Part shown: positions 13,201 to 22,934 of the stretch, in pieces | Layout: each line of letters starts with the position of its first letter | Numbering within the stretch: position 1 is the first letter of the stretch | Source of the DNA: Paragorgia papillata | Taxonomy: Eukaryota > Cnidaria > Anthozoa > Scleralcyonacea > Coralliidae | DNA: 64,000 nt | Reading direction: 5' to 3' | NCBI GenBank assembly: GCA_035771165.1 | Contig: JAWNZC010000421.1 | Span: 1,465,001 to 1,529,000 of the forward strand | Notes under the pieces: model-generated | What the model saw: the letters and a program-made list of their open reading frames with translations, nothing else | Database searches by the model: none | Told to the model about the DNA's origin: nothing | Position numbers and translations under genes: made by a program

Positions 13201-16200
13201 TATCACCAATGGTGTCAGCAGCATCTATTAAATCCCGATATCTTTCACTGCATGGACAAATAATAAACAAATGCAAGCAAGATACATTTTAGTAAAAACA
13301 AATAAATAAATAAATATGTTTGTTATATATCATGTGCTAAACTCCGTTTTTCTAGCTTTCTGATTGGGTGAGTGGTCCTCACAAGGCAGTCCAAAAATTG
13401 TAGCATTTCCTATATAACCCACTGAGCAACATTACTTTTATATTTCCCTATGGGAAAATATAAAAACCAGATGTAGATGGTCAGGTGCAGTTTATACAAT
13501 ATAGTTTATACAATATATTTTAACACCACAGGTTTCCCCTGGGTACTCCAGTTTCCTCCTGTAGTAACACTGGACCAATGAGGGATGGCCCTTACTGGAC
13601 CTCTAGGGATACATGTAACAGTTTAGATCTAACCACACAGAGTTATCCAGTACAAATATAAGTTAGTTTAGTTTAGTTTTAGTTTAGTCTTTGTTTGTTT
13701 GTTTTTTCAGTTGTCCTCCATTCACAACAACGTCAGGGGTGTTGGTGGCACAGTGGTTAGTGCACGTGCCTTTCACCTCTGCGAGCCGGGTTCAATTCCT
13801 GCACAGTGCAGTTATCTGATTAAAAAAAATCACCTTGGCCGCATGTGAGAAGAGTGCTTCCAGTTTGACTCTACCAAACACCACAGGTTTCCTCCGGGTA
13901 CTCCAGTTTCCTCCTGTAGTAACACTTGACCAATGAGGGTGGGCCCTTACTGGACCTCTGAGGATAACAGTTTAGATATAACTGATAGAGTTATCCAGTA
14001 TAAATAAGGTTAGTTTAGTTTAGCAAATATTCTTTTCATAATTTTTGTTGTCTTTAACACTTGACATAGAACTCTTATTTAGTCGTACTGTAGCTCAAGA
14101 AACAGAGTGTTTTGCTTCCCATCAACCACTCATTATTGCCTTCAGCTTTACCTTGGGAAATGAGGATGGTCTAATTGGAACCATAAAACACACTGATGTT
14201 TTTCATTTTTTATTTTTTCACAAAGATGTTTTTCATTTTTTATTGTTATGCCCTCGTTTTGCTGCTCTACATGCTTCTAAACTTTAATTTTAGTAATTAT
14301 TTGATTCTTTTTTTGTGTGTATTTTCTTAATTTTTTTTTGCGTATATTTTCAATAATTTTTTGCTCCTTCCTGGGTGACTTAAATCATTTATATAATGGT
14401 TTACGTGAGCCCCCACGATGAGCTCTTGAGCTCTTGGGGCAAATGTAAGAATCAAATATTTGTTTAAATAAAAAAATAAACCCAAAAAAACCCAAAACAT
14501 TGTTTCCCATGGTGCCAGCATGGATAGTAAAATGAGTGGATTGGAAACTAATAGTCACATGAGATGTTTCCAGGCCCGCCGATTGGCTGAAAAGCGTTTT
14601 TCTTTGCTCGAGAGATGTTGAAACCTAGTTGCAAATTGTGATGTCACGAATGGCGTGAGTACGCTTGTTTTACTGAGGTTTTTAGTGAACTTTTCTTCAA
14701 ATTCTTCATATCCTCACATTCAGATGACTATGTTGACGTTTCAAATGATTTTATCGCCTTACAAACCTGCCTAAGCCACAATCGAGCGTTCGGGGTAAGC
14801 ATTGTTGATCTTTGTTTTGATGATTCCTGTGTTGTTTTGAAGAAACTGGCATCCCCAAATTGTGCTTTGTTTTGCTCGGAATTTGGGATGCATATTTTAA
14901 CTAGTAAACCTTGATATCTTCTTTTAAAATGAGTAAGAATAGATGGGCATTTTGTCGTATTGTGGCTTTGTCGTATTTACAGACAATTCGATTATCATTT
15001 TAGGCTGTATTAATCCCAAACTTTGAATATACTCGGGTGTTTTAAGCTTGTCAATTGCAACCAGGTTGTTATGCTCACACCATCAAGTGTCCAATCCAGT
15101 CTTTTTACTATCCATGGTGCCAGTAAATAGTGTTTAAATCTTACATACTTTATATACTCATACTCTTCCTGTACTGTTGGTTAATAAGTTACCTACCCAA
15201 CCATAAGACGCAATTCTTCTTTCTTCCGTTCAATATCACCTCTAAAATAATAACATTTATGGATATTTTATGGAATGACTGAATTTGATATCTGTCAGAA
15301 ATTTTGTCAGAGTCAGACTTGTTGGAAATTTTGTGCTTGTCAGTGAAATATGCTTTGTAACCCCTTAATGGCATATACTGTACTTGTTGGAAGATTTTGG
15401 ACTTGAGCCCCCCCCCCCCTGTTGAACAGCTCCCACAATGCCATATTGAGGAGGTTAAGCCCGACTTCCAATGCGAATACCAATACCGATATTCTACACT
15501 TCTACTTCTGATTCGTTGTCATATTCGAAATCCAATAAGCTTGTGAATTTGAATCCAAATACTGAAACTGTGAAACATGGCAAGTAATATAAACCTTGAA
15601 GACGTCTTACTTCTGCAAGCATATGATGATGACATTATAGACGAGGAAGAACTTCTCACCCTAAAGCCACAGAATAAAGAACTGAAAATGAGAGCGACCA
15701 GATCCCATATTCGGTCTGCATCATCCCATCGAACTGACTACTGAAATTTGGTCCACTTCGGAAGTGTTGACTACCGAAATCCCATATGCCATCGTTAAAT
15801 GATCTACTGCGCATGATCAGAACCATATTCAGTATTGGTACTCACATTGGGAGTCAAACTTAACCTCGCTAGTATCAAGGACTGGTCTCAGACCTTTTTA
15901 GTATATTTTATATCAGTACTTTATAGTAGTATATTAAAGTAGTATATTAAATTAAATAATTTCAATAGCTTTGTTTAGTTCATAATATATTGTATATATA
16001 CCATGAGGTCTCTATTGATACCAGCTTAATCTGTTATAAGCTGAATGAGCTACCCTATTTAAATAAAGGTAATGTATTAAACTATAACCTCGCTCTCTTT
16101 TCCAATTCTCTTATTTCTTCAACCGAGTGTTTTTGAAACAAATTCTGAGTGTCCTCCTCGGCATCCCAAGAGCCTTAAAAAATAGAGAAAAACTAAATAA

Positions 16201-16352
16201 ATACGTCTTAATCATTGCTATAATGTCTACATAGTAAGTTACCTACCCATTCTTGATAAACTGGCCAAATGACGTGGCGAGCTGGGTGGACTCGAAGAAG
16301 ACAATTTCGCCGCCATGTTTGTCTTTTTAAACCTTGAAGTTGAGCCAGCCAT
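1..16352 (-). CDS. COG1: Conserved oligomeric Golgi complex subunit 1 (COG1), 3' end off the window
   Basis: COG1 is a subunit of the COG tethering complex, which holds retrograde vesicles at the Golgi. Thirty exons join in phase to 973 codons (human protein 980 aa). Exons in transcription order: 16247-16352, 16089-16173, 15197-15241, 13181-13247, 12308-12335, 12238-12268, 11815-11884, 11540-11659, 11346-11411, 11045-11086, 10867-10953, 9882-9906, 9402-9512, 8962-9036, 8437-8505, 8227-8308, 7895-8000, 7393-7527, 6672-6937, 5704-5836, 5494-5597, 4835-4951, 4649-4750, 4135-4162, 3755-3828, 3076-3169, 2752-2906, 2012-2192, 1477-1608, 436-618. Diagnostic stretches: [11 protein letters not shown] and [15 protein letters not shown] near the N-terminus, [80 protein letters not shown] further acceptor at 22/23 may open the last exon (1-22). 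Start: ATG at 16352; an in-frame ATG at 16316 (AACATGGCGG) is an alternative. Small exons 5, 6 and 12 rest mainly on phase. Confidence 0.95.
681..706. repeat. Perfect 26-bp palindrome in a COG1 intron
   Basis: The 13-bp half GCGGGCTAAAATA is followed directly by its reverse complement. Its context is ordinary intron sequence; function unknown. Confidence 0.6.
956..1266. mobile_element. MITE-like inverted repeat in a COG1 intron
   Basis: Arms of about 40 bp (956-995 and 1227-1266) are inverted copies: the left arm begins GTATACCATAGTCAATCGAG and the right arm ends CGATTGACTATGAGTATAC. About 230 bp of non-coding sequence lies between. The size and structure fit a non-autonomous DNA element; no clear target duplication was identified. 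Confidence 0.55.
1726..1978. repeat. ACACC pentanucleotide microsatellite
   Basis: Long run of CACAC/ACACC pentamers with interspersed CATAT and CATCA variants, in the COG1 intron between exons 1477-1608 and 2012-2192. His/Thr-rich open frames across it are an artefact of the period. Confidence 0.9.
3470..3655. repeat. ACAAAC hexanucleotide array
   Basis: About 30 copies of ACAAAC/ACGAAC in the COG1 intron between exons 3076-3169 and 3755-3828. The region 5' of it (3190-3465) is purine-rich (GAAGAA/AAAAG). Hexamer periodicity leaves frames open on both strands, but none looks like protein. Confidence 0.9.
4195..4510. repeat. GATGATCTTAATGGT degenerate triplet array
   Basis: Imperfect tandem GATGAT/CTTAATGGTGAT repeats, 12- to 15-bp units expanding stepwise, between COG1 exons 3755-3828 and 4135-4162 on one side and 4649-4750 on the other. 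Non-coding. Confidence 0.85.
5185..5490. repeat. CCATCCATTCATTC tetranucleotide-based array
   Basis: Pyrimidine-rich array of CATC/CATT tetramers directly next to COG1 exon 5494-5597, ending at most a few bases before its splice donor (minus sense). The Ser/His/Pro-rich frames are artefacts. Confidence 0.9.
6170..6430. repeat. CAC/CAA triplet array
   Basis: Degenerate CACCAC, CAACAC and CATCAC trinucleotide repeats in the COG1 intron between exons 5704-5836 and 6672-6937. Val/Gly-rich minus-strand frames are artefacts. Confidence 0.85.
7182..7257. repeat. Short inverted repeat (MITE remnant)
   Basis: ATATTTGCCCAAGGTCTCA on the left is mirrored by TGAGACCGAGGGCAAATAC on the right. Related CTCAGGCAAATAC ends occur near 21040 and 43210, so this is one member of a dispersed family. 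Confidence 0.5.
7577..7805 (+). mobile_element. Headless SINE copy, diverged
   Basis: It shares the core of the full copy at 13736: TACTCCAGTTTCCTCCTGTAG, then CAATGAGGGATGG and CTTACTGGACC. The tRNA-like head is missing and the copy is partly duplicated. It lies in the COG1 intron between exons 7393-7527 and 7895-8000, antisense to the gene. Confidence 0.6.
8101..8165. repeat. CCGT/CGGT tetranucleotide microsatellite
   Basis: Runs of CCGT turn into CGGT and back to CTGT/CCGT. The block is a short self-complementary array in a COG1 intron, next to exon 8227-8308. Confidence 0.85.
9105..9345. repeat. GAAGT and GAAAT pentanucleotide arrays
   Basis: A GTGAA/GAAGT pentamer block (to about 9225), a short unique stretch with a small ATATGATATGACATG motif, then a GAAAT/AAAAT pentamer block (9275-9345). 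Both lie between COG1 exons 8962-9036 and 9402-9512. Confidence 0.9.
9675..9800. repeat. Dispersed repeat with GGCCATATTGG ends
   Basis: The segment GCGGCCATATTGGTGTACC, then TTTAGCTC(T/A)ATTCTTATTCAAA and ATTTCG, recurs at about 22708-22860 and 44016-44160. The latter two are paralogous through the segmental duplication; this copy is independent, so the sequence is a mobile repeat. Confidence 0.55.
10180..10740. repeat. (GTT)n followed by degenerate GGT/GTGGTA triplet array
   Basis: A nearly pure GTT run (10180-10265) merges into about 450 bp of GGT, GTA and GAT triplets between COG1 exons 9882-9906 and 10867-10953. Triplet periodicity keeps poly-Val, poly-Cys, poly-Leu and poly-Gln frames open on both strands; none is credible protein. 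Confidence 0.9.
12704..12900. repeat. Repeat with nested palindromes (CCGTGTTTGGATCAGAG)
   Basis: CCGTGTTTGG-ATCAGAGTAT-CCAAACACGG at 12704-12733 is a stem-loop. Near-copies of the arms recur at about 12827 and 12870. Probably a degraded foldback MITE in the COG1 intron. Confidence 0.55.
13527..13695 (+). mobile_element. Headless SINE copy
   Basis: Core CCACAGGTTTCCCCTGGGTA, TCCTCCTGTAGTAACACTGG and ATGAGGGATGGCCC, ending in a GTTTA-type tail (AGTTTAGTTTAG). The tRNA-like head is missing. It lies just upstream of the full copy, in a COG1 intron. Confidence 0.7.
13736..14028 (+). mobile_element. Full tRNA-derived SINE
   Basis: The head carries pol III promoter boxes: A-box-like TGGCACAGTGGTTAG near 13746 and B box GGTTCAATTCC near 13789. 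Then come a CCGCATGTGAGAAGAGTGCTT segment, the conserved core with CTCCAGTTTCCTCCTGTAG, and a tail of GTTTA pentamers instead of poly-A. It inserted antisense in a COG1 intron. Family name not assigned. Confidence 0.75.
14519..15116. mobile_element. Non-autonomous DNA transposon with 7- to 10-bp target duplication
   Basis: The left end CATGGATAGTAAAATG is mirrored at the right by TTTTTACTATCCATG, and the similarity continues (TGGATTGGAAAC / inverted TGGATTGGACAC). It is flanked by a direct duplication of GTGCCAG (14512-14518 and 15117-15123), extendable to ATGGTGCCAG depending on where the ends are set. About 598 bp, no coding capacity seen, in the COG1 intron between exons 3 and 4. Confidence 0.75.
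15451..15867 (+). mobile_element. Harbinger-like MITE carrying an N-terminal transposase fragment
   Basis: Terminal inverted repeats of about 45 bp: GAGGTTAAGCCCGACTTCCA at the left, mirrored by TGGGAGTCAAACTTAACCTC at the right. Inside, 15576-15741 opens with [19 protein letters not shown] and IIDEEELL, resembling the start of HARBI1-type nucleases of marine invertebrates, then stops at residue 56. It is therefore a deletion derivative of an autonomous element. The HARBI1 resemblance is from memory. Confidence 0.55.
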
Positions 16353-16510
16353 ATAACTGTACATCGGTTTAAATTATTTAGGATTCAAATAATTGGTGTA
16401 AGCAGTTTTTTATTAATCAATCATTGACAAAGCCTCGCTTTGGCGCAAATTTATACCATGTAATTTATACTCCTAAAGCGAGGCTTGATTAACGTAAGAA
16501 AACACACTAT

Positions 16511-16842
16511 TATAGTCAGTTTCAGCTTGCTTTTGAAATTCGTTTGTCAACATTCGTTGGAAGGTTGGGAACTTGGTACGGAAGTTCGCGAAGTTCGTTG
16601 TGAAGTTCGTCGTGAAGTTCGAATTTAATAAGCTTTGAATTGAATTCCTTTGGTAAAATCACGGAGAAGAAGATTATTTGTTGTATAGAATATAATAATA
16701 GATACTTGGTTAAGCAGAAACAAATTGCCGACTTAAATTTGTATCTACCTCGCAACGTAGTTTGGAAAATTGCAACGTAAGTTCGGAATGTTCATTTCAA
16801 TTATACGTATCGGATTTCAAAAGCAAGCTGAAACGGACTATA
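16511..16842 (-). mobile_element. MITE copy 1, 29-bp terminal inverted repeats
   Basis: The ends are TATAGTC(A/C)GTTTCAGCTTG and its complement, flanked by TA, as in Tc1/mariner-type MITEs. The internal sequence matches the element at 17494-17770 in opposite orientation. It lies just upstream of the COG1 start codon (16352). A 77-residue open frame across it is repeat-derived. Confidence 0.75.
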
Positions 16843-17039
16843 ACTTGACTCGATATATCACTTTACCAATATCAGTGTATCACGAATCGTACGACTCGAA
16901 ATGACTGGAAAAAAGGCTTTAATCTACCAACAGAAATTTTTAAAATATGTAAAGCAACCTTAAAATTCTAATGATAAATGGCGGAAAGTTCCCAGAAGAC
17001 TCGAATGCATGTATTGTTTGAAAATTGAATTGCATACTG

Positions 17040-17230
17040 TTTAACCCAATAGGGCTCCTAATAACGAGTAAAATCGTCTGGCGTTAGCTAAAAGTAAAAT
17101 ACTAAACGACAATTCAAGATTGAAAGGGGTTATTGAGATAAAATTGAACCCTTTCAACCCTAAAGGCCTCCCAATGACGAGTAAAAGCATCTGACGTTAG
17201 CCACAGTGAAATACTAAAAGGGTTGAGTTG
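17040..17230. repeat. Diverged tandem duplication with (T/C)CTGRCGTTAG core
   Basis: Two related stretches, ACGAGTAAAATCGTCTGGCG then TTAG at about 17075, and ACGAGTAAAAGCATCTGACG then TTAG at about 17177, are each followed by an AATACTAAA tail. I recall similar sequence as a common dispersed repeat in stony-coral genomes; this is unverified. Confidence 0.45.
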
Positions 17231-17493
17231 GTTAATGTATTTGATGTATTTATCTCCTGGTGGTCTAATATTGTTATGCAAAGTTTTGGATTGGTTATAT
17301 ATGCAAACTGATAAAGCCTTCTGAAAAAAAACAAGGTGTAAGATATCTCTTAAATCTCACTGTTTATAAACATTACCACTGCAGTGTTTCGATATCTTCC
17401 AAAGATTTTGTTTATACTGAAGGAAGAACACCCAAGACCAAGGTACGAGATGACTATATCGTTAATATCTTTAAGAATCCGCTAGGGCCATTT

Positions 17494-17770
17494 TATAGTC
17501 CGTTTCAGCTTGCTTTTGAAATCCGATACGTATAATTGAAATGAACATTCCGAACTACCTTGCAATGTTCCGAACTACGTTGCGAGGTAGGTACAAATTT
17601 AAGTCGGCAATTTGTTTCTACTTAACCAAGTATCTATTATTATATTCTATACAACAAATAATCTTCTTCTCCGTGATTTTACCAAAGGAATTCGCGAACT
17701 TCCGTACCAAGTTCCCAACCTGCCAACGAATCATTGACAAACGAATTTCAAAGCTGAAACTGACTTTAAC
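17494..17770 (+). mobile_element. MITE copy 2, inverted relative to copy 1
   Basis: Same family as 16511-16842, opposite orientation, with a small internal deletion. The two copies form a 1.26-kb inverted repeat between the divergent COG1 and lectin genes. Confidence 0.75.
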
Positions 17771-18403
17771 GAGAGAAAATAAGTCACGGCTTGATTAAGA
17801 CACGTCTTATCTAAGTCGCAAACACACTTGTGCTAAACAGTCAACTTTTAATAAATGGCGACATATTTTGAAATAGCTTCAATCCCTGTCTGGATTAGTA
17901 AAACTTTAAATGGCCTATTGATTCAAACAGAACATTAGGCGAATTTTAACGGGAGAAAATAATGAATTGCCTGTTGTTACCATCTACTGTTGACGAGACA
18001 TGGCTATTTAAACAACACACGGCTCGGTAATACTGCATGGATGATAGTGAATGTACACCAAAAGGTTCTGAAATCATGTAACAGTTCAGTTCACTGCAAC
18101 GTGGAAACCGTTGTGAAATTCAAACGAGTTCGTGTCAGTGACGCGGTAACGGTATTCTTCCGTTGTTCATTTGGGGGCAGTGTGGCGTGTGCTTCGAGGG
18201 TTTTTCGGCGGATTCTCGGCCGGTTTTCCTCCCTCTATAAAATCAACAACTCAATCTCATGTGAACAGGCCCTAAAACAGTGAAAACCCCACAAGTATTA
18301 AAACCCACTGCCATAAAAAAACGTTAATATTTTCTATATCCTTAATCTCGTTTTAGTGTGGGTCATATCCGTTACATCTGCTTGCTGACAACAGTTCAGA
18401 GAG

Positions 18404-20757
18404 ATGTCGACTTGCCTGAAATTGCTCGTATGCGCATTATGCTTTCTTTCTTGGACCACCACAGTAAAAGGTAATTATATGGAAATAGAGAAAACAAATT
18501 AAGAAAAGAATTATCTTATGGTGTACCTAATTCTTCTTCTACTTGTGTTCTGCTTTAGCTCAGGCAGGTCCATATGTAAAAGCGTTCCATTCTTCTCAAT
18601 CTTTAGCTTTCCGTTTCAGTTCTACATATTTCATTCCTTTCCTTATTTCTTGCACCATTGTTGTTCTCATTCTTCGAGCCCTTTTCTTCCTCGTGGTCTG
18701 CTTTCTTTCATCTTTCCTTCTAAAACCTCTTTCAGTAATCCGTCCGGTCGAAGAATATGTCCTTTCCATTGCTTTTCGGTATTCTTGAAATTGTGATTCA
18801 TTAACTTTCTCTTTTCATTTACTCTTCTCAGAACTTCGTCGTTTGTGACTCTATCTTTCCAGCTGATCTTTTCCACTCGCCTTCACTGATCCACATTTCA
18901 AATGCTACAAGCCTTTTTCTATCGTGTTTTCTGATTGTCCATGATTTATAATTACTCCCATACAAGACTACGCTCCAGATTAGCGCTTTGATGTTCTCTT
19001 TTTCAATTCTCTGTTTAATCCTCGTGCTAGGAGAAGTCTGTTCTCTGCAAAGGCTGCTTTTCCCATTGCAATCCTTGTACCTAATTATTGTTAAATAAAT
19101 ACGTTTTGTACTAATTATAGAAACCCACTGAGTGGGTGCGAGTTCGAATACATCTCTGATCGAGTCATTCATTCTCTATATATTTTTTTCATCTAGATCT
19201 TGGCAGTACTAGACTACTAGTTATTATTAACGCATGCATGCATGCATAGCTGTCTGAGCCGGGCAAAACCGGCCGCTTTAACATTTTACTCTGTCAACTA
19301 ACGCCAGACGAGACGCCAAGAGAGAACCCTCAGATAAAAGGCAGCTATAACTCTATAAGCCTTATAATATACTACTAGCCTAGTTAGGAGGTGTTCATGT
19401 GATCCCGGTAAGCGGGCTGGCACGGTAAGTGAGACGAAGTCTGTCTTGTGTTCATATGGTAGTTTTCATCCCGCCTAGCGAGAAGAAATCACGAATAAAA
19501 TTAGCTTGTCTGACGATCCGTGACTAGACATCAGCCATCAAAGATCACAATTTTGTCGTATTGCACAGGTTTGTTTGCTTCAAAATCAATCCTTTTATTA
19601 TATAATTGAGATTTATATTCCAATAAACATGCAACAAAACATTCAACTATATCCTTTAATCCTATCAAAAAGAACTAACTTTTTGTCCATAATGACTTTT
19701 ATTATTATTTTATATATAATTTATGTAAATAGTTAGTAAAAAGCATGTCAAAAAATTGAATCATGTAACATGTAGTTGTAAGATAGAACTGAAAATTGGC
19801 GGCTAAGTAGTTAATATAACAACTGCCCCGTTACAATATTTCCTGTTTACGCAGACTTTGCTATGTAGTTCCTTTATATTACACGTATATACTTTGTTTT
19901 TGTATTGTTGCTTTATACGTTAATACTTAGTTACGTTGTTCCTGTGTACGTAAATACTTTGGTATGTTGTTCGTATGTACGTAAATACCTTAATTGGTAT
20001 GTTGCAATTGTTCCTGTGTACGTAAATACCTTAATTGGTATGTTGTTCCTATGTACGTAAATACCTTAATTGGTATGTTGTTCCTAAATACGTAAATACC
20101 TTGGTATGTTGTTCCTACGTAGGTAAATACCTTGGTATTTATGGCCTATATGAGCGCCCTGATTATTTAATTCTATGGATCATCCGCGTTTTATCCTTTT
20201 TGCCCGCATCCGCGTTTTACCCCAGCTAACGAGCCTGCCGCTCAGCGGCTACGTCGTCAGGGATTATGGAAATCACGATAGTGCATGGACAGGTATTCTA
20301 TAAGTACCAGAAATGGGTTTCTATTTAACTCCAGCTTTTTTCCTTGCAGGTATCGACTGTCCGTGTGGCTGGACTTCGCTCAGTTCTTCATGCTACTTTT
20401 TCAGCACAACCAAAACCACGTGGCCAAAAGCAAGAGCCGATTGTCTAAAACGTGGTGGTGACCTGGTCGTTCCGACAAACGTCAACAAAGACACAGCAAT
20501 CTGGAACGAAGTAAACAGACGCAAACTTTATAATCCCTGGATTGGTATCTCAAGAAGTTACGTCGATAATCAATTCTACACTGTTTATGGGTCTAAGGTA
20601 TCTTACACAAACTGGCGTCCAGGAGAACCAAACTCTCCAAAGACAGAACATTGTGGAAGTTACTGGACGATAACATCTACTGGTAGATTCGGATGGAATA
20701 ATTTACCTTGCAATGGATGGCAATGTCATTTCATTTGCGAGCTTCAGAGAACGAGAT
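18404..20757 (+). CDS. Secreted C-type lectin-domain protein (3' end not found)
   Basis: Exon 1 (18404-18470) encodes a signal peptide, MSTCLKLLVCALCFLSW..., and ends at a GTAATT donor. Exon 2 (20350-20757) joins in phase after CTTGCAG and ends at a GTGAGT donor (20758), giving 158 complete codons. Exon 2 is a C-type lectin domain: WTSLSSSCYFF start, WIGIS core and the EPN triad at residues 115-117, typical of mannose-type Ca2+/sugar sites. The usual WND is WNN at 138-140. Cysteines at 26, 37, 54, 124, 143 and 152 fit CTLD disulfides. A further exon is expected after 20757 but none was identified; reading through gives a stop soon after. The role would be extracellular carbohydrate recognition. 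Exon 2 is partly duplicated at 42637. Confidence 0.8.
18667..19060 (-). pseudogene. Non-LTR retrotransposon (LINE) 3'-end remnant
   Basis: The minus strand reads LIWSVVLYGSNYKSWTIRK then KRLVAFEMWI and, after a frameshift, MEKISWKDRVTNDEVLRRVN. This is the conserved C-terminal region of LINE reverse-transcriptase ORFs (usually WSVLLYGSETW and RISWKDKVTNEEVLRRV). It is 5'-truncated and frameshifted, in the lectin gene intron, antisense to it. Plus-strand open frames here are its shadow. Confidence 0.75.
19925..20140. repeat. 35-bp minisatellite (TACGTAAATACCTTAATTGG)
   Basis: About six imperfect copies of TACGTAAATACCTTAATTGG followed by TATGTTGTTCCTATG, in the lectin intron just 5' of the CTLD exon. 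It marks the left edge of the duplicated segment; the paralogous array is at 42268-42395. Confidence 0.8.
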
Positions 20758-22546
20758 GTGAGTTGATTAGATTAAAACACTCGCGTGCATGGGTGGCGCC
20801 AAGAACTCCCCGGCGTACGTCTAGTAAATTTCCGCGTATACAATCGTACGTCTGTACGCCTGTTTTTTAACCCCTGGGCTGGGCACAGAAGTGCGTTCAA
20901 TAAAAAAAAGAGAGAAAATGAACCAAAATCGGTAAACCATAAGGCATATAATATAACCTCGTTTGCTCGATCTGTACGGGAAAGTTGCCTCGGTTTTATC
21001 GCACAAACCCTCCCTCTCTCGTCGCACTGTCTGCACGAGAACCTCAGGCAAATACCTTCCTCGATTAATATAAGTTTTGAGTATGTCACGACAAATTCAG
21101 TAACAAAGAACGAGAAATTAAATACTGCTCGAGGCAAAGCCGAGTGCGGTAATCAGTTACCAGACACAGTGCTAAAGTGCGGTGCCCTGTTTTGGTATAA
21201 CGAACGAATTAACAGACGAACGAACGACTCACAAGGTTCCGGAATAAACATGAACCAGTGTAAAAATTGTATTTGCTTGCGGAATGCTTTGCTTCTCGGA
21301 CATGTCGTCAAAACACTGCCAAAATGACCATGGCGTCAAAAATCGTCGCTTGCATTCTCATTCCCAGAGTCCCCGTTTCTGTGTCCGTGGCGCACAGTTT
21401 AGGGTACGGATTCCAGAAAACCCAGGGGTTACTCGTAAGGGCACCGCAATTCGAGTGAGTGTATATGTAAATCCCTAAACATGTCTCAACTTAATAACCC
21501 GCTGGTGAAGGTGTTTGAAGTCTCTGAGTGCACTAGTCTATTTACTCCGCCACGTTGTTATCACCTCTGTTAGTTTGTCTGTCTGTCTGTCTGTCCGTCT
21601 ATCTGTTTGTCGCCAGGATATCTCACAAAATACTGCACAGGTACATAAATCGGCGTCGACTGGGTATGTCACATGCACACACCGATTTATCTCGCAATGC
21701 CGTTGCGACACAAATTGGCGACATAAATCGGCGTGTGTAGCCGTAGCTTTACACGTTCTGCAACTTGCAATCTATGTTGCAAGTTGCAGCAAAAAGTAGA
21801 ACCTATCCAAATTTTTTTGCAACTTGCAACACAGCAAAAATCGCAAGTTGCTACGGGGTGTTACACAGTGCGATTCTTTTTGCAACCTGAAATATTCAAC
21901 CTATTTGTTGCAAGTTGCAAGATAAATCGCACTGTGTAAGAGCACCTTGGGTGCCCTCTTGTTAGGTATAGAATAGAATAATAGTCATTCGTCAAGCTCA
22001 TAAACCGAATTTATTTATTTTTTTAGGTTAAGTGGCGGTAATGGCAAAAACTGGACAACAAATCGTGAAAATCAACTGGTGGTTAAATTTGCCACTAAAC
22101 TTTTTTCGAAAATAGCCTTAGAGACCTTAATAACTAGTTGATTCATAGTACCTTTTGGGGAAAATTTGGGTAATAAATTTAGAATACAAAAACATAAAAA
22201 AGAGAAAAATAAAGAAAGTTAATGAAAAACCAATTATTCCTTATATAGGAATACTATGATTAGCAATACTAAAATTTAGCAATGTAATTGGGTTTGAATC
22301 GCATTGTATTGTAATGTAATTATTCTATTAAATTCACATTGCATTGTATTGTATTATTGTAAGTAAATGCATGGCGCTGAGGGTATTAGTGATTAAATAT
22401 GTCCCCTCAAGCCCCGGGTGGGGTTATGGAAGTCCCCTGGGCCGTAGGCTTTGTAATTGCATCAAACAAAAAAAATGGACACATACGCAAAGACAAGTTA
22501 TTATCCCATAACCTTTGGAGGCTAAAATAAGATTAAATATAAGATT
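20758..22546. repeat. Repeat-rich spacer after the lectin exon (unit 1)
   Basis: Contains a CTCAGGCAAATAC-ended element (about 20890-21065), a CTGT tetranucleotide run (21570-21605), a foldback stretch with TGCAACTTGCAA repeats and AAATCGGCG/AAATCGCAC ends (21645-21950), and AT-rich sequence from about 21945 that matches unit 2 from about 43285. No credible coding exon seen. Confidence 0.6.
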
Positions 22547-22670
22547 ATGTGCACACGGTAACGTTTCCAAGCGTTTTCGTATTGTTTCAAGTAATGAACG
22601 GATTGTTCTCGATTCACTTGATAACAGTAAACAATACGAAAACGCCCGGAAACGTTACCGTGTGCACATA
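22547..22670. mobile_element. 124-bp hairpin MITE (unit 1 copy)
   Basis: ATGTGCACACGGTAACGTTT and its inverted partner AAACGTTACCGTGTGCACAT close a hairpin that also pairs CGTTTTCGTATTGTTT with AAACAATACGAAAACG. The paralogue is at 43857-43979 in unit 2, so the insertion predates the duplication. Confidence 0.75.
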
Positions 22671-22934
22671 GTCTAAAGGATGCTTTCGCAACAATCTTGA
22701 CAGGTCTGACAGGGCGACCATATATATTGGCCTATATCGGCCATATTGGTGTACCATCTTTATCCTATGGGAATTTAGCTCAATTCTTATTCAAATATTT
22801 CGTATTGTTTCACCACCTCGATCAATGGGGCTACCGATCACGTAGTAAATACGATCTATCTATAGGAAAGACTCGTTTCTGTGTCTAATTGTCGCGCATG
22901 TCTGAATGCTGGATTAGGGACGTTTAGAACTAAA

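Noticed and set aside
18518..18796. Two overlapping plus-strand frames after the lectin signal exon
   Set aside because: They are the antisense shadow of the LINE remnant.
20785..21327. 180-codon plus-strand frame after the lectin exon
   Set aside because: Overlaps repeat sequence, contains no known domain, and lies beyond the splice donor at 20758.
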